From positions 434,001 to 498,000 of the forward strand of contig NZ_RJKV01000001.1 of NCBI RefSeq assembly GCF_003751305.1: a stretch of DNA of 64,000 nt, given 5' to 3'. The notes under the pieces are model-generated. The model was not told the origin of the DNA. It made no database searches and saw nothing but the letters and a program-made list of their open reading frames with translations. This DNA comes from Stenotrophomonas rhizophila. GTDB lineage: Bacteria; Pseudomonadota; Gammaproteobacteria; Xanthomonadales; Xanthomonadaceae. Both the position numbers and the translations under genes were made by a program. Shown in pieces: positions 1 to 8,494 of this stretch; within the stretch, counting starts at the first letter, position 1, and each line of letters opens with the position of its first letter.

Positions 1-1190
1 GCGGCGCCGGTGCGGCGGCAGACGTCGTTCCACAGGCCCTGCAGATCGGCGCGCTCATCCAGCGTCAGCGGCAGCGAGCGGCCGAGGTTGTTGCTGGTGA
101 TGTGGGTCAGCGTGGTCTGCCAGGTGCCGAACTCATAGCGGCCCTGGTGGGTCAGCGCCAGCTGGTCGCGCTCGTAGCGCTGGTAGGCGGTGTAGCCCAC
201 GCGCGGCTGCACCACGCGGCGGGTGATGTTGCCCGGACCGTTCGGGTTGCGGATCGTCGCATTGCCGACGCGCCACAGGCTGGCCAGGCTGTCCAGGGTG
301 CCGGTCTGGCCTTCGCTGTTGTCGTACTTCTGGCGCGACACGTCGTAATCCAGCCACAGCTCGTGGTCGTCATTGACGATGAAGTTCAGGCGCAGGCCGG
401 TGTTCCAGTTGGTGTTGGCCACCGCCTTGCCGCCGCCACCGAAGCCAATGCTGCGTGACCACATCGTGCCATCCGGCAGCTGGAGGTCATCCCATTCCGG
501 GTTGGAGGCTTTGGCGTCGTAATAGCTGCCGCGCACCGACAGGCCCAGGCGGTCCTTGATCAGCGGGCCGCTCAGGTAGACATCGGTGCTGCGTGCATCA
601 CCGAACTGGTCGTCCTGCTGCATCGTGAAACCCTGGGTGATCGCGCCATGCCACTCGGTCTGGTTGCGACGGGTGATGATGTTGATCACCCCGCCCATCG
701 CATCGGAGCCGTACAGGGTCGACATCGGGCCGCGCACCACCTCGATGCGTTCGATCGCATCCAGCGGCGGCATGTATGAGAACTGGCCGCCACCGAAGTT
801 GTTCGGGTACAGGTTGCCGGCGTTGCTCTGGCGGCGACCGTCGATCAGCACCAGGGTGTAGTCCGAGGGCATGCCACGCATGGAAATGGTGGCGCGGCCG
901 TTCTTGTCGGTCGGCTCCATGCCCACGTCGATGCCTTCCACGTCGCGCAGCGCATCCACCAGGCTGGTGTACGGGCGCTTGCTCAGTTCTTCGCGGCTGA
1001 TCACGCTGATGCTGGCCGGGGCGTCGGCGATCTTCTGTTCGAAGCCGGCGGCGGTGACGACTACCTTGTCCAGCGTGGTCGGGCCGGCGGCCTCACCGTT
1101 GGCGAAGGCCGGGGTGCTCAGCGCACCGAGCAGGGCGATGGACAGGGTGCAGCGGGACAGGGACGTGCGACGACGATGGCGCTGGGCCAT
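1..1190 (-). CDS. TonB-dependent outer-membrane receptor, FepA-like (3' end outside window)
   Basis: The N-terminal 396 residues are visible; the C-terminus lies beyond base 1. The protein starts MAQRHRRR, has a signal peptide ending near a TPAFA cleavage site, then a plug domain with typical motifs: TLDKVVVTAAG (TonB-box region), ISVISREEL, DVEGIDVG, RGMPSDYTLVLIDGRR, IERIEVVRGPMSTLYGSDAMGGVINIIT. The following barrel segment (RDQLALTHQGRYEF) recalls the FepA/BfeA/PfeA family of ferric-enterobactin-type receptors. It would import a ferric siderophore across the outer membrane using TonB energy. Upstream on the same strand are a small Pro-rich membrane protein and a Fur-like box, so iron repression is likely. 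The exact ligand cannot be told from sequence. Confidence 0.85.
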   Translation of the reverse strand, partial: MAQRHRRRTSLSRCTLSIALLGALSTPAFANGEAAGPTTLDKVVVTAAGFEQKIADAPASISVISREELSKRPYTSLVDALRDVEGIDVGMEPTDKNGRATISMRGMPSDYTLVLIDGRRQSNAGNLYPNNFGGGQFSYMPPLDAIERIEVVRGPMSTLYGSDAMGGVINIITRRNQTEWHGAITQGFTMQQDDQFGDARSTDVYLSGPLIKDRLGLSVRGSYYDAKASNPEWDDLQLPDGTMWSRSIGFGGGGKAVANTNWNTGLRLNFIVNDDHELWLDYDVSRQKYDNSEGQTGTLDSLASLWRVGNATIRNPNGPGNITRRVVQPRVGYTAYQRYERDQLALTHQGRYEFGTWQTTLTHITSNNLGRSLPLTLDERADLQGLWNDVCRRTGA

Positions 1191-1329
1191 GGGGGTAACC
1201 TCGGAAAGAAGAACGCGGACGCAACGCGGCAGGCCGCAGGACGGCAGCACGCGCAGGAATCAGGAAGGCCCGGAACGGGCAGAACGTGCGTGACCGGGCG
1301 GGGCGCGATGGCGCCGCCGGCCGTGTGGA

Positions 1330-1767
1330 TCAGCCCTGCGGAGGGGCTTGGCCGCGCTGGACGCGCAGCCCGGGTGCAGCAGGCAGCGGCGTGGCCGGTG
1401 CCGAACCAATGGCGGGTACGACCCGTGGCGGCTGTGCTACCAGCGTGGCCATCAGCGCATCCAGCGATTCCACGACCGGTGGCAGCGAGGGCTGCGGCGG
1501 TGGCGTCGGCGCAGGGCGCGCGCTGGCGACCCGGCGCGGCTTGGCCGGGGCGTCTTCCTGCGGCGCGGTCTCACCGCCGCCCACCGGGCGCTCGTCCATT
1601 GGCATCTGCAGGACCATCACGGTGCTGCCCGGGGCAACCCGTTCCAGCACCGGCAGGCCGGCCAACAGCAGCGACAACAGGCCCAACCATGCCAGCACGG
1701 TCGACAGCGCATGCTGGCGCCCGCGCATGGCGGGAGCAAAGCTGCGGTGGCGGTGTGGATGGCGCAA
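1330..1767 (-). CDS. small Pro/Ala-rich single-span membrane protein upstream of TonB receptor
   Basis: About 145 residues, not assigned to a named family. A basic, His/Arg-rich N-terminus is followed by one hydrophobic segment (ALSTVLAWLGLLSLLLAGLP, about residues 20-39) and then a Pro/Ala-rich tail (RPAPTPPPQPSLPP), which suggests an inner-membrane anchor with a periplasmic tail. The listed start is TTG at 1767; an internal ATG at 1728 is the alternative and would keep the membrane segment. It lies between a Fur-like box (1846-1864) and the receptor at 1190, in the same direction. A similar protein stands in the same position before the PiuA receptor (5779-6174), so a role in TonB-dependent iron uptake is inferred from position only. 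Confidence 0.5.
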   Translation of the reverse strand: MRHPHRHRSFAPAMRGRQHALSTVLAWLGLLSLLLAGLPVLERVAPGSTVMVLQMPMDERPVGGGETAPQEDAPAKPRRVASARPAPTPPPQPSLPPVVESLDALMATLVAQPPRVVPAIGSAPATPLPAAPGLRVQRGQAPPQG

Positions 1768-1845
1768 GTGGGGCCCCTGTCAGACGGCCAGTCGATCAGC
1801 CGACTGGCAACGCGGCGGGATTGTAGGTGAGATTCGTTAGCGGAC

Positions 1846-1864
1846 GCAAATGAGAATGATTAAT
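1846..1864 (-). promoter_or_regulatory. putative Fur box
   Basis: The sequence gcaaatgagaatgattaat matches 13 of 19 positions of the classical Fur consensus GATAATGATAATCATTATC. It contains the 7-1-7 core TGAGAAT-G-ATTAATG. It lies about 80 bases upstream of the small membrane protein that precedes the FepA-like receptor. Fur binding is inferred. Confidence 0.55.
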
Positions 1865-1899
1865 GATTCGAGGCGCTGCTGGTGCGCGAGCCCCTGCAA

Positions 1900-2613
1900 T
1901 CAGGTAACCAGCGCCCGGATTGAGGGATGGGGCGAGTCTGCCAAGGTGGGGCGCAGGTGAGCCAGAAACGACGGGCTGCCGTGTGCAAGTGCGCGACGCA
2001 GCCAGTGCGCTGCACCGTCGATGTCGCCGGCGGCGAGCAGCAGGGAGGCATGGCTCGCCTGGCCGCGGAAGTCGCCGGCCTCGGCCGAGCGCCGGTACCA
2101 GGCCGGTGCCGCCGCCGGATCGGCGTCGACCCCGATCCCGTCCTCCAGAGAACGTCCGACCAGATTCATCGATTTGGCATGGCCAAGCCGTGCGGCGCGC
2201 AGGTACAGCGCGAACGCGGCCCGTTCGTCGCGGGCCACGCCACGCCCGGTAGCCAGCAGGTTGGCCAGGTTGTACATCCCCCAGTCCAGCTCGGCATCGG
2301 CCGCCTTGCGGTACCAGACCGCCGCCAGCGCCGGGTTGATCGGGGTGCCGCTGCCGAGTTCGTGGCAGCGTCCGAGCATGTTCATCGCGATGGCCAGGCC
2401 ACCGTTGGCGGCGCGCTCGAACCAGAGCACGGCCGCGGCGGCATCGGGTGCGATCCCGCGTCCTTCCATCCGTGCCTGGCCAAGCAGGAACTGCGCCTGC
2501 GGATCGCCGCGCTGTGCGGTAGCTTCCAGGGTGGCGAGCGCGGCGGCTGGATCGTGTTGCAGTTGGTCGGCCAGTGCCGCCACGTCGAGCGCAGGCAGCG
2601 GAGCCTCAGACAT
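1900..2613 (-). CDS. Sel1-repeat (TPR-like) protein
   Basis: 237 residues made of Sel1-like repeats: [68 protein letters not shown]. The shared pattern is A-x(2)-LG-x(4)-G-G-V. No signal peptide is evident, so it is probably cytoplasmic and mediates protein contacts. Its ATG overlaps the end of piuC by 8 bases, implying translational coupling in the piuA-piuC operon. Sel1 proteins next to PiuC are common in this lineage as far as I recall; their function in iron uptake is not established. Confidence 0.8.
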   Translation of the reverse strand: MSEAPLPALDVAALADQLQHDPAAALATLEATAQRGDPQAQFLLGQARMEGRGIAPDAAAAVLWFERAANGGLAIAMNMLGRCHELGSGTPINPALAAVWYRKAADAELDWGMYNLANLLATGRGVARDERAAFALYLRAARLGHAKSMNLVGRSLEDGIGVDADPAAAPAWYRRSAEAGDFRGQASHASLLLAAGDIDGAAHWLRRALAHGSPSFLAHLRPTLADSPHPSIRALVT

Positions 2614-3295
2614 CGGCCCATTGCCGCAGCAGGTTGTGATACACGCCGGTCAGGTTGACCAGCGCAGGGTGTTCTGGGTGGTCATGGGTGAGCCGGCGGA
2701 TCGAGACATCCATATCCCACATCAGGCGCCGCTGGCCGTCATCGCGCAGCATGCTCTGGATCCAGAAGAACGAGGCCAGCCGCGTGCCGGCGGTGACCGG
2801 GGTGACCTGGTGCAGGCTGGTACCCGGGTACAGCACCATGTGGCCGGCCGGCAGCTTGACCCGCTGGTTGCCGTAGGTGTCTTCGATCACCAGCTCGCCG
2901 CCCTCGTACTCGTCCGGATCGCTCAGGAACAACGTGGCCGAGAGGTCCGTGCGTACCGGTTGCGGTTGTCCCGGAACGGTGTAGTCGTAGCGCACCGCGT
3001 TGTCGACATGGAACCCGAAGGTCTGCCCCGGCTGATAGCAGTTGAACAGCGGCGGGAAGATGCGACGCGGCAATGCGGCCGAGAAGAAGGTGCTGTTGCG
3101 GCCCAGCGCATCGAGGATGGCCGAGCCGACCGCTCGCGCGGCCGGATCGGACTCGGGCAACTGCAGGTTGTGCTTGGCCTGCGCGGACTGGTAGCCCGCG
3201 GTCAGGCGGCCGTCGGTCCAGCCGGCCGTGGCCAGCTGCTGGCGGGCCTGGGTGACCTGCTCGGCGGTGAGGACGTCGGGAATATGCAGCAGCAT
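2606..3295 (-). CDS. piuC: Fe(II)/2-oxoglutarate dioxygenase, PKHD-type hydroxylase PiuC/YbiX
   Basis: 229 residues, close to the family length of about 226. The double-stranded beta-helix carries the iron ligands: HVD in [12 protein letters not shown] and the distal His in [10 protein letters not shown], followed by an Arg (GTRLASFFW) that would bind 2-oxoglutarate. PiuC/YbiX proteins are cytoplasmic oxygenases habitually encoded beside the catecholate receptor PiuA/Fiu; their substrate is uncertain but is thought to relate to siderophore handling. The gene starts 49 bases after the piuA stop and overlaps the Sel1 gene, so it is the middle member of a three-gene operon that is probably iron-repressed. 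Confidence 0.93.
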   Translation of the reverse strand: MLLHIPDVLTAEQVTQARQQLATAGWTDGRLTAGYQSAQAKHNLQLPESDPAARAVGSAILDALGRNSTFFSAALPRRIFPPLFNCYQPGQTFGFHVDNAVRYDYTVPGQPQPVRTDLSATLFLSDPDEYEGGELVIEDTYGNQRVKLPAGHMVLYPGTSLHQVTPVTAGTRLASFFWIQSMLRDDGQRRLMWDMDVSIRRLTHDHPEHPALVNLTGVYHNLLRQWADV

Positions 3296-3343
3296 GATCG
3301 GCTCCAGCCCCTCCCGTACGAGCGCGCGGGAGGGGCGTATCGC

Positions 3344-5629
3344 TTAGAACGTGAAGTTGAAGGCCAGCGTGGCCGAACGGCCCGGCGCGATGGCGGCGTA
3401 GTGCGAAGCGTACGCCTTGGTGAAGTAGGTTTTGTTGGTCAGGTTCTGCACGTTCAACTGCAGGCTGTAGCGCTCGCTGAAGGCATAGCCGACCATCGCA
3501 TCCCAACGGGTGTAGGAGGGCACCCACTTGGTGTTGTTGACGTTGCCGTAGACCTTGTCCACGTAGTTGGCACCTGCGCCCAGGCTCAGGCCCGGCACGA
3601 ACGACGGCGCCCACGTGGTCCACAGACTGGCGCTGTGCTTGGCGGTGTTGGGGAACGCGTTGCCGTTGAACGGCGAGGGCACGTAGACGCCGTTGACCAG
3701 CGCAAAGCCGTTGTCCTCGACCACGGCATCCAGGTAGGTGTACCCACCGAAGACCTGCCAACCCTCCACGATCGTGCCGCTGAAGCCCAGCTCGGCACCC
3801 TTTACCTTCTTGGTACCGGCGTTCTGCGTGGTGCCCGCATCGCTGGTCACGCGCGCGTTGCTCATTTCGGTCTGGAAGATCGCACCGGTCAGCGACAGGC
3901 GGGCATCGAACAGATCCCACTTGGTGCCCAGTTCGATGTTGCGGCTGCGCTGCGGTTTCAGGTCCTGGATGGTGGCGCTGATGCCGTCGGCGCCGTCGCC
4001 GCCGTCCACGCCGACCGGGGTCGAGGAGGTGCCCCAGGAGAGGTAGATGCTGCCGTTTTCCATCGGCTTGAACACCAGGCCGGCCTGGCCGTTCCAGAAC
4101 GAGGTGTCGTTGCGCAGGTGCTGCAGGTTGGCCGCCGCAGTGGGGTTGAACTGGTGGGTGTTGTAGTCGTCGAAGCGCGCACCCAGGTTCAGCATCCACT
4201 GCTCGCTGAAGCTGATGGTGTCGAACACATAGGCCGACTTGGTGCGGGTGGTCTGGCGCACGTCGCGGGCCGGATCGCTGCGGGTGACGGTGTGCGTGGC
4301 CGACCACGGATCATTCGGGTTCGGGTTGGTCAGGTCGGTGCAGTTGTAGCCGGTCGCCGCACCGGTGGTCGGGCAGCTCTGGTTGCCGGTCAGCGGATTG
4401 TTGGTGCCTGCGGTGGTCTGGCCATTGGGGCGACGCACATCGGCGATCGCGTAGGTGCCGCGCACGGTCTTTTCGCTGCTGTACTCCACGCCGGCGTTGA
4501 AGTTGTGGCGCAGCGAGCCGGTTTCCAGCTCACCGGTCACGCTGGTCTGGTTGACGAAGCTGTCGGTCTGCGTGGCGCGTGCGTTGGTACGGCGCCAGAC
4601 GGTGCCGAACAGGTTGGGGTTGCCCTTGCTGTCGTCCGGCTGGGTCCACAGGTAGTCGTTGCGGGTGTCGCCGTGGCGGGTGATGTTGCGCAGGACGATG
4701 CCGCCGAAATCATGCGACAGGTTCAAGGTGGTGATGTCCGCCCTGGTCTTCTGGAAATCACGGTCGACCAGGCCATAGAACGCGTCGCGGTTGGTCACGG
4801 TCGGGCTGCCGTCGCCATTGAGCGCCACGTTCGGCCCGCTGGTGAACGGGTTGTTGTATGGGAAGCCGCCGGCATCGGGCAGGTCGTCGGTTTCCATGTG
4901 GTAGTGGCTGATCACCGCCTGCGTCGGGCCGTTCAACCCGAACGCCAGCGATGGCGCGATGCCCCAGCGGCTGCTGTTCACCTCATCACGGCCAGCCACG
5001 TCGGCATCGTGCTTCATGATGTTCACGCGCGCGGCGATGCCGTCGCCGATCACCTGGTTCGCATCCAGCGTGCCGCGACGGTAGCTGTCCGTGCCGGCGG
5101 CCAGGCTGCCAGACACGAAGTTTTCCAGCTTGGGCGTCTTGCTGACCAGGCTGATGGTGCCGCCGGCCGAGCCGCGACCGGAGTAGGCCGAACTCGGGCC
5201 CTTGACCACATCGATCTGCTCGATGGCGAACACTTCGCGGGTCTGGCTGCCGGCATCGCGGATGCCATCGACGTAGATGTCCGAGGCCGAATCAAAGCCA
5301 CGGATGAAGGGGCGGTCACCGGTCGGGTTGCCGCCTTCGCCCGCACCGAAGGTGATGCCCGGCACGGTGCGCAGCGCATCGAGCAGGGTGGTCGCGGCGG
5401 TCTGCTCGATCACCTGCTGGGAAATCACGCTGACCGACTTGGGCGTATCCAGCAGCGGTGCAGTGAACTTCGACGACTGCGCGCGGACGCGCTCGCCGTG
5501 GACATCGACGCCGTCCAGTTCGGTGGCGCGCTGCGGATCGGCGGCAGCGTCGGTCTCGGCATGGGCGATGGCGGGGGCGGCGATGGCCAGCAGCAGGGCG
5601 GACGACAACGGAGTCGGGCGGACGGTCAT
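3344..5629 (-). CDS. piuA: TonB-dependent catecholate siderophore receptor, PiuA/Fiu family
   Basis: 761 residues with a signal peptide (cleavage near AIAHA), a plug domain with TPKSVSVISQQVIEQT, LRTVPGITFGAGEGGN, RPFIRGFDSASDIYVDGIRD and IEQIDVVKGPSSAYSGRGSAGGTISLVSKTP split across the plug, then a 22-strand-type barrel ending in the terminal Phe (LAFNFTF) needed for outer-membrane insertion. The plug and the piuC neighbour place it in the Fiu/PiuA group, which imports iron complexed to monomeric catechols and also lets catechol-bearing beta-lactams enter. No Fur box is seen in the 148 bases directly upstream; the likely control site lies ahead of the small membrane-protein gene at 5779-6174, suggesting one transcript. 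Confidence 0.93.
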   Translation of the reverse strand: MTVRPTPLSSALLLAIAAPAIAHAETDAAADPQRATELDGVDVHGERVRAQSSKFTAPLLDTPKSVSVISQQVIEQTAATTLLDALRTVPGITFGAGEGGNPTGDRPFIRGFDSASDIYVDGIRDAGSQTREVFAIEQIDVVKGPSSAYSGRGSAGGTISLVSKTPKLENFVSGSLAAGTDSYRRGTLDANQVIGDGIAARVNIMKHDADVAGRDEVNSSRWGIAPSLAFGLNGPTQAVISHYHMETDDLPDAGGFPYNNPFTSGPNVALNGDGSPTVTNRDAFYGLVDRDFQKTRADITTLNLSHDFGGIVLRNITRHGDTRNDYLWTQPDDSKGNPNLFGTVWRRTNARATQTDSFVNQTSVTGELETGSLRHNFNAGVEYSSEKTVRGTYAIADVRRPNGQTTAGTNNPLTGNQSCPTTGAATGYNCTDLTNPNPNDPWSATHTVTRSDPARDVRQTTRTKSAYVFDTISFSEQWMLNLGARFDDYNTHQFNPTAAANLQHLRNDTSFWNGQAGLVFKPMENGSIYLSWGTSSTPVGVDGGDGADGISATIQDLKPQRSRNIELGTKWDLFDARLSLTGAIFQTEMSNARVTSDAGTTQNAGTKKVKGAELGFSGTIVEGWQVFGGYTYLDAVVEDNGFALVNGVYVPSPFNGNAFPNTAKHSASLWTTWAPSFVPGLSLGAGANYVDKVYGNVNNTKWVPSYTRWDAMVGYAFSERYSLQLNVQNLTNKTYFTKAYASHYAAIAPGRSATLAFNFTF

Positions 5630-5778
5630 GGTGATTCCTGGGAAGACGGACGAAGGCCGGACGGCACGCGGCGGTCACGGCGGAGCGGAGGCAGGTCGGG
5701 AAAACGGACAGGCGGCCGACGGCGGCGCGGTGGCGCAGGCGTGGCGGGCATCGACGCGCAGCAGCGTCGATGCCGGGA

Positions 5779-6174
5779 TCAGGCGTAGGGAGGGGCGTGG
5801 CCGGGGTTGAGCCGCAGCGAGGGTTCCAGCCGCTGCCAACGCAGCGCGTCGGCGCGCCACAGAGGCACCAGCGCGACCCACGGCGCGCGGCGCAGGCGAG
5901 GCAGCACCGCCGGGTGGGCGGCCTCGGGGTCGGGGCCGGTCTCGGCTGTCAGGCTGGCCTCGGCGAACGGCAGTTCCGGCGCAGGCGCGGGTGCGGTGGG
6001 CGCGGTGACCCGAAGCGTGCTGCCGGTGTCCGCTATCGCTGGGGTCTGGCCCGTCGCCGTGGAGCGCGCGGCGTTACCCGTACTGCCGGCGCTCAGCCAG
6101 CCGCATGCCAACAGCACCACGCACAACGTGGCCCACAGGGCGGCGATACCAAGAACGGAGCGGTTGGCGGACAC
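5779..6174 (-). CDS. small Pro/Ala-rich single-span membrane protein upstream of piuA
   Basis: 131 residues from a GTG start at 6174; no ATG is available in frame after the upstream gene ends, and no clear ribosome site is visible, so the start is tentative. Residues 8-28 form one hydrophobic helix (LGIAALWATLCVVLLACGWL), followed by an Ala/Pro/Thr-rich stretch (TAPTAPAPAPELP) and a basic/aromatic C-terminus. No named family is recognised. In topology and position it mirrors the protein at 1330-1767, which also precedes a TonB receptor. A Fur-like box stands at 6216-6234. Confidence 0.5.
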   Translation of the reverse strand: MSANRSVLGIAALWATLCVVLLACGWLSAGSTGNAARSTATGQTPAIADTGSTLRVTAPTAPAPAPELPFAEASLTAETGPDPEAAHPAVLPRLRRAPWVALVPLWRADALRWQRLEPSLRLNPGHAPPYA

Positions 6175-6215
6175 GGCGTACCGGGCAGGAGCGGCCGGTT
6201 GGCCGCAATGCCCAT

Positions 6216-6234
6216 GGTAATAGGAATAATTCGC
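6216..6234 (-). promoter_or_regulatory. putative Fur box
   Basis: ggtaataggaataattcgc matches 12 of 19 positions of the Fur consensus. It lies 42 bases upstream of the GTG of the small membrane protein that precedes piuA. It abuts a 15-base palindrome (gcgttttcaaaacgc, 6233-6247) that could instead be an end-of-transcript hairpin of the Rieske gene. Confidence 0.4.
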
Positions 6235-6263
6235 GTTTTCAAAACGCCGGCGTTCAGCCCCGG

Positions 6264-6596
6264 TCAGTCTCGGTCGTCGCGGGCCCAGACGGCGTCGTGT
6301 TCCCGCTTGACCGGAAATTTCGCGACCGGCGAGTAGGCAGGGGCGCACAGCGCGGCCCCGTCGCGGACGTCGAAGCGGGCCCCGTGCAGGACGCACTCGA
6401 TGCTGGCCTCGGTGGTATCGAACGTGCCCGAGGACAGCTCGAACTCGTCGTGGGTGCACTGGTCTTCCAGCGCGTACAACTCGCCGTCCAGGTTGAACAC
6501 CACGATCGGCGTGCCGGTCACCTCATCGAAGGTGCTCTTCATCTCGCCGGGCAGCAGCTCGGCGCTGGCGCAGATGAAGGTCCAGGTCTCGCTCAC
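6264..6596 (-). CDS. Rieske [2Fe-2S] ferredoxin-type protein
   Basis: 110 residues with the two Rieske motifs CTH (C47, H49) and CVLH (C68, H71), so all four cluster ligands are present. The length fits the small soluble ferredoxins of aromatic dioxygenase systems (NirD/HcaC-like), but no oxygenase lies nearby. Translation starts at a GTG that overlaps the GNAT stop by 4 bases (GTGA). It is the last gene of the SUF cluster, so it may be a client or accessory electron carrier for cluster assembly; that role is inferred from position. Confidence 0.88.
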   Translation of the reverse strand: MSETWTFICASAELLPGEMKSTFDEVTGTPIVVFNLDGELYALEDQCTHDEFELSSGTFDTTEASIECVLHGARFDVRDGAALCAPAYSPVAKFPVKREHDAVWARDDRD

Positions 6597-7129
6597 GCCG
6601 GCACCGCCAGCGGCTTTTCCAGGATTTCGAAGCGCAGATCGTCGCGCTTGGGGATGCCGAAGCGTTCATCGCCATACGGGAACGGCTTCTTGATCCCGGT
6701 GCGCTGGTAGCCCCGGCGTTCGTAGAAGGCGATCAGCTCCTCGCGGATGTCGATCACCGTCATCTGCATGACCGGTACGCCCCACTCGCGCGCGGCGTGG
6801 GCTTCGGCGGCCAGCATCACCTGCTTGCCGATGCCGCCGCCCTGCTGGGCGGGGTCCACCGAGAACATGCCGAAGTAGCCCTTGCCCTGGTCATCGGCGA
6901 TATGTGCGCAGGCCAGCAGCTGGCCGTCGCGCTCGGCGAGCAGGATGGTACTGCGCGGGCGCTCGATGTCGGCCTGCAGGCCCTGCGGGTCGATGCGGGC
7001 GCCATCGAGGATATCGGCCTCGGTGGTCCAGCCGGCGCGGCTGGCCTCGCCCCGGTAGGCGGAAGTGACCAGGGTGACGAGGGCGGGGATGTCGGCCAGC
7101 GTGGCGGCGCGGTAGGTGAGGGTGCTCAT
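6593..7129 (-). CDS. GNAT-family N-acetyltransferase
   Basis: 178 residues with the GNAT acetyl-CoA loop VDPAQQGGGIGKQVMLAAE (Q/R-x-x-G-x-G/A form) and a C-terminal EELIAFYERRGYQRTG motif typical of the fold. The acceptor cannot be predicted. It overlaps the Rieske gene by 4 bases and follows sufS after a strong terminator, so the pair may be transcribed partly apart from the SUF operon. Confidence 0.85.
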   Translation of the reverse strand: MSTLTYRAATLADIPALVTLVTSAYRGEASRAGWTTEADILDGARIDPQGLQADIERPRSTILLAERDGQLLACAHIADDQGKGYFGMFSVDPAQQGGGIGKQVMLAAEAHAAREWGVPVMQMTVIDIREELIAFYERRGYQRTGIKKPFPYGDERFGIPKRDDLRFEILEKPLAVPA

Positions 7130-7182
7130 GGCGCCATTTTAGGCTGGTCGGGGCCGGGACGGAAACGATCGGCATGGACAAC

Positions 7183-7210
7183 AAAAAACGCCGTGGCAGG
7201 CCACGGCGTT
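7183..7210 (-). terminator. intrinsic terminator after sufS
   Basis: A 10-bp perfect stem (AACGCCGTGG / CCACGGCGTT) with a 4-base loop is followed on the minus strand by TTTTTTGTTG. It sits 28 bases after the sufS stop. Confidence 0.85.
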
Positions 7211-7237
7211 CCGATGGGGCGCAGACCAGGGGCGGAC

Positions 7238-8494
7238 TCAGCCCAGCAGCTTGCGCACCTTGTTCAGCGCCACGATGAAGCGCTCGATCTCGTCATGCGT
7301 GTTGTAGAACGCCAGCGAGGCGCGGCAGGTCGCGGCGACGCCGAAGTACTGCAGCAGCGGGTGCGCGCAGTGTTGGCCCGAGCGGACCGCAACGCCTTCC
7401 AGGTCGAGCAGGGTGGCCAGATCGTGCGAATGCGCGCCCTCCACCAGGAAGGAGACCACCGCGGCCTTGTCCGGCGTGGTGCCGAAGATGCGCAGGCCGT
7501 CGATCCTGTTCAGCTCTTCGGTGAAGTGCGCCAGCAGCTCGCCTTCGCGGGCTTCCACGTGGGCAAGGCCCAGTGACTCCAGGTAATCCACCGCCACGCC
7601 CAGGCCGATGAAGCCGGCGATGTTCGGGGTGCCGGCTTCGAACTTGTGCGGTGCATCGTTGAACACGGTGCCTTCGAAGCTGACTTCCTTGATCATCTCG
7701 CCACCGCCGAGGAACGGCGGCATGGCATCGAGATGCTCGCGCCTGGCCCACAGTGCACCGGTACCGGTCGGGCCGCACATCTTGTGGCCGGTGATGGCGT
7801 AGAAGTCGCAGCCGATCGCCGGGATGTCGATCTTGCGGTGCGGCGCAGCCTGCGAGCCGTCCACCACGGTGATGATGCCGCGCTTGCGGGCCTCGCGGCA
7901 GATCTCGCGGACCGGGTTGACCGTGCCCAGTACGTTGGAGACGTGAGCAACGGCGAGCAGCTTGACCTCGGGGGTCATGGCCGCGCGCAGTGCATCCAGA
8001 TCCAGGGCGCCTTCCGGGGTGATCTCGGCCACGCGGATCGTCGCGCCGGTGCGCTGGGCGACCAACTGCCACGGCACGATGTTGGCGTGGTGCTCCATGC
8101 GCGAGACCAGGATGACATCACCAGCCTTCAGCCGCGGCAGCGCCCACGAATAGGCGACCAGGTTGATCGCGAACGTGGTGCCGCTGCACAGCACCAGCTC
8201 GCTGGCGCGCACGTTGAGGAAGCGCGCCAGCTTGTTGCGTGCGCCTTCGTAGGCATCGGTCGCCTCGGTGCCGAGCGCATGCACTGCACGGCTGACGTTG
8301 GCGTTGTAACGGCGGTAGAACTCGTCCAGCGCGCCGATCACCTGCACCGGCTTCTGGCCGGTGTTGGCGTTGTCGAAGTACACCAGCGGCTTGCCGTGCA
8401 CTTCGCGCATCAACAGCGGGAAGTCCAGGCGCACGCGGTCCCAATCGGGCGCGGCGCCGGTATCGGCGACCGGGCGCGGCGTGGACAGGTTCAT
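7238..8494 (-). CDS. sufS: cysteine desulfurase SufS
   Basis: 418 residues, class V aminotransferase fold. The PLP lysine is K238 (ITGHKMCGPTG) and the persulfide cysteine is C376 in RSGQHCAHPLL, the SufS/CsdA (group II) arrangement. PLP-phosphate and substrate residues SRMEHHANIVPW and VDGSQAAPH are present. It takes sulfur from L-cysteine and passes it to the SufBCD scaffold. Its ATG overlaps the sufD stop by 4 bases, so it is translated with it. No SufE or SufU partner is seen in the window. Confidence 0.96.
   Translation of the reverse strand: MNLSTPRPVADTGAAPDWDRVRLDFPLLMREVHGKPLVYFDNANTGQKPVQVIGALDEFYRRYNANVSRAVHALGTEATDAYEGARNKLARFLNVRASELVLCSGTTFAINLVAYSWALPRLKAGDVILVSRMEHHANIVPWQLVAQRTGATIRVAEITPEGALDLDALRAAMTPEVKLLAVAHVSNVLGTVNPVREICREARKRGIITVVDGSQAAPHRKIDIPAIGCDFYAITGHKMCGPTGTGALWARREHLDAMPPFLGGGEMIKEVSFEGTVFNDAPHKFEAGTPNIAGFIGLGVAVDYLESLGLAHVEAREGELLAHFTEELNRIDGLRIFGTTPDKAAVVSFLVEGAHSHDLATLLDLEGVAVRSGQHCAHPLLQYFGVAATCRASLAFYNTHDEIERFIVALNKVRKLLG

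Noticed and set aside
2021..5788. A 1255-codon open frame on the plus strand
   Set aside because: It lies antisense to piuA, piuC and the Sel1 gene, which have clear motifs; high GC leaves long empty frames opposite real genes.
6233..6247. Perfect palindrome gcgttttcaaaacgc as a regulator site
   Set aside because: It is just as likely to be a weak end-of-transcript hairpin of the Rieske gene; nothing distinguishes the two, so it is only mentioned with the Fur box.
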